This document shows, one piece after another, positions 5,423 to 5,829 of a stretch of DNA of 5,829 nt. This DNA is from Conexibacter sp. Its GTDB lineage: Bacteria; Actinomycetota; Thermoleophilia; Solirubrobacterales; Solirubrobacteraceae. A program made the position numbers and the translations under genes. The first letter of the stretch is position 1. The number at the start of each line of letters is the position of its first letter. Under the pieces are notes generated by a model. It ran no database searches. It was not told where the DNA came from and was given only the letters and a program-made list of their open reading frames with translations. The stretch covers positions 1-5,829 of the forward strand of contig JAOPZP010000129.1 of assembly GCA_025964055.1 (NCBI GenBank), in the 5' to 3' direction.

Positions 5423-5829
5423 TCAGCACCCCTTCCGGACGCTGGTGATCGCGTTGAGCGGGTGCTCGGAGTAGGTCGCGATCGTCGGGTCGTAGTGGGG
5501 CTCGAGGCGCGGCGTCGCCGCCGCGGCGAAGCAGCCCCCGGGCAGAACGCGCACGGCGTAGCGCGTGGTCTTGGCGGCACCGCGCAGGGTCTCCCACCGG
5601 ACGCGGCAGCGCAGGGCCGGCGCTCTCGCGGTGCAGGCCACGTCGCGCAGCAGCCCTCTGGGCAGGTCCTGGCCCAGGTCGCTGGCGCCGTCGCGCGGCT
5701 GGTCGAGGACCGCGAGGCGGTCCAACGCGGTGCGGAAGCCGTTGCCGAGCTGGAGCGCGACCGCGTGGCGATCGAGCGGGCCCGGCGCGCTGACCGGCGT
5801 CGCCGGGGCGGCAGCCGCGCCCGTCCCCC
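5423..5829 (-). CDS. unrecognised, probably secreted cysteine-containing protein, C-terminal part
   Basis: The frame is open from the right edge of the window to a TGA at 5423-5425, giving 134 visible residues; the N-terminus is outside. The visible part starts with a low-complexity Ala/Pro/Thr stretch (AAAAPATPVSAPG), as found after a signal peptide or as a linker. A predicted helix follows (LQLGNGFRTALDRLAVL), then a region with four cysteines (VAC, LRC, GGC and the final residue C) and alternating strands RCRVRWETL and TRYAVRVLPGGCF, ending in YDPTIATYSEHPLNAITSVRKGC. Paired cysteines and a Cys at the very end suggest a disulfide-bonded exported protein. I do not recognise a family. It lies 2 nt upstream of efeO on the same strand, so it is almost certainly co-transcribed with efeOB. 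A TTG at 5725 could serve as a start, but the open frame beyond it makes a longer protein more likely. Codon use matches its neighbours. Confidence 0.7.
   Translation of the reverse strand, partial: GTGAAAAPATPVSAPGPLDRHAVALQLGNGFRTALDRLAVLDQPRDGASDLGQDLPRGLLRDVACTARAPALRCRVRWETLRGAAKTTRYAVRVLPGGCFAAAATPRLEPHYDPTIATYSEHPLNAITSVRKGC
5429..5436 (-). promoter_or_regulatory. Shine-Dalgarno of efeO
   Basis: Minus-strand GGAAGGGG ends 8 nt before the ATG at 5420 and sits in the last codons of the upstream gene, whose TGA ends 2 nt before the ATG. It decides the efeO start in favour of the signal-peptide methionine. Confidence 0.65.

Noticed and set aside
2436..5474. 1012-residue + strand open frame antisense to the hydrolase, efeB and efeO genes
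   Set aside because: Striking in length, but the composition is the same antisense-type Arg/Ala/Gly/Val mixture, no motif is seen, and it runs across several gene boundaries of well-supported genes.
4470..5597. Longer 375-residue form of the EfeO-like protein
   Set aside because: The extra 59 residues are Arg/Ala-rich shadow text overlapping the upstream gene, and the signal peptide plus ribosome site mark the start at 5420.
5723..5725. TTG as start codon of a 100-residue protein upstream of efeO
   Set aside because: The same frame stays open to the window edge with protein-like content (linker and helix), so a longer gene cut by the window is more likely.

Overview
The window is very GC-rich, with strong G/C bias at third codon positions and long open antisense frames. 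It looks like a chromosomal segment of a high-GC actinobacterium. The protein style (Tat-exported DyP peroxidase, M75-only EfeO lipoprotein, actinobacterial-type cupin) would fit the Thermoleophilia/Solirubrobacterales, but that placement is an impression, not a demonstrated fact. No RNA genes, mobile elements, CRISPR arrays or long repeats were seen. Coding density is close to 100% and no gene-free stretch exceeds about 35 bases.

Layout: the left edge (1-191, + strand) holds the last 62 residues of a PaaI-like hotdog thioesterase. Everything else is on the minus strand and converges on it across a 32-base gap. In transcription order, right to left, the minus-strand genes are: the C-terminal 134 residues of an unrecognised, probably secreted, four-cysteine protein (5829-5423); an EfeO/EfeM-type M75 iron-uptake lipoprotein (5420-4470); a Tat-exported EfeB-type DyP peroxidase (4469-3243); an alpha/beta hydrolase (3215-2313); a 4HBT-type hotdog thioesterase (2316-1900); a zinc-dependent medium-chain alcohol dehydrogenase (1903-779); and a one-domain cupin (748-224).

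Spacing is extremely tight: 2 nt, 0 nt, 27 nt, 4-nt ATGA overlap, 4-nt ATGA overlap, 30 nt. The first block is an envelope iron/heme module: EfeO presents ferrous iron and EfeB oxidises it. The permease EfeU is not visible and would have to lie upstream. The second block is a cytoplasmic catabolic module of hydrolase, thioesterase and alcohol dehydrogenase, probably translationally coupled, with an unknown substrate. The cupin may be read through from the operon and may also have its own leaderless promoter in the 30-nt gap.

Nothing here is clearly a new defence or mobile system. The points most worth a second look are the unknown secreted cysteine protein fused in layout to efeOB, the joining of the iron module to a coupled hydrolase/thioesterase/dehydrogenase trio, and the candidate leaderless promoter of the cupin.
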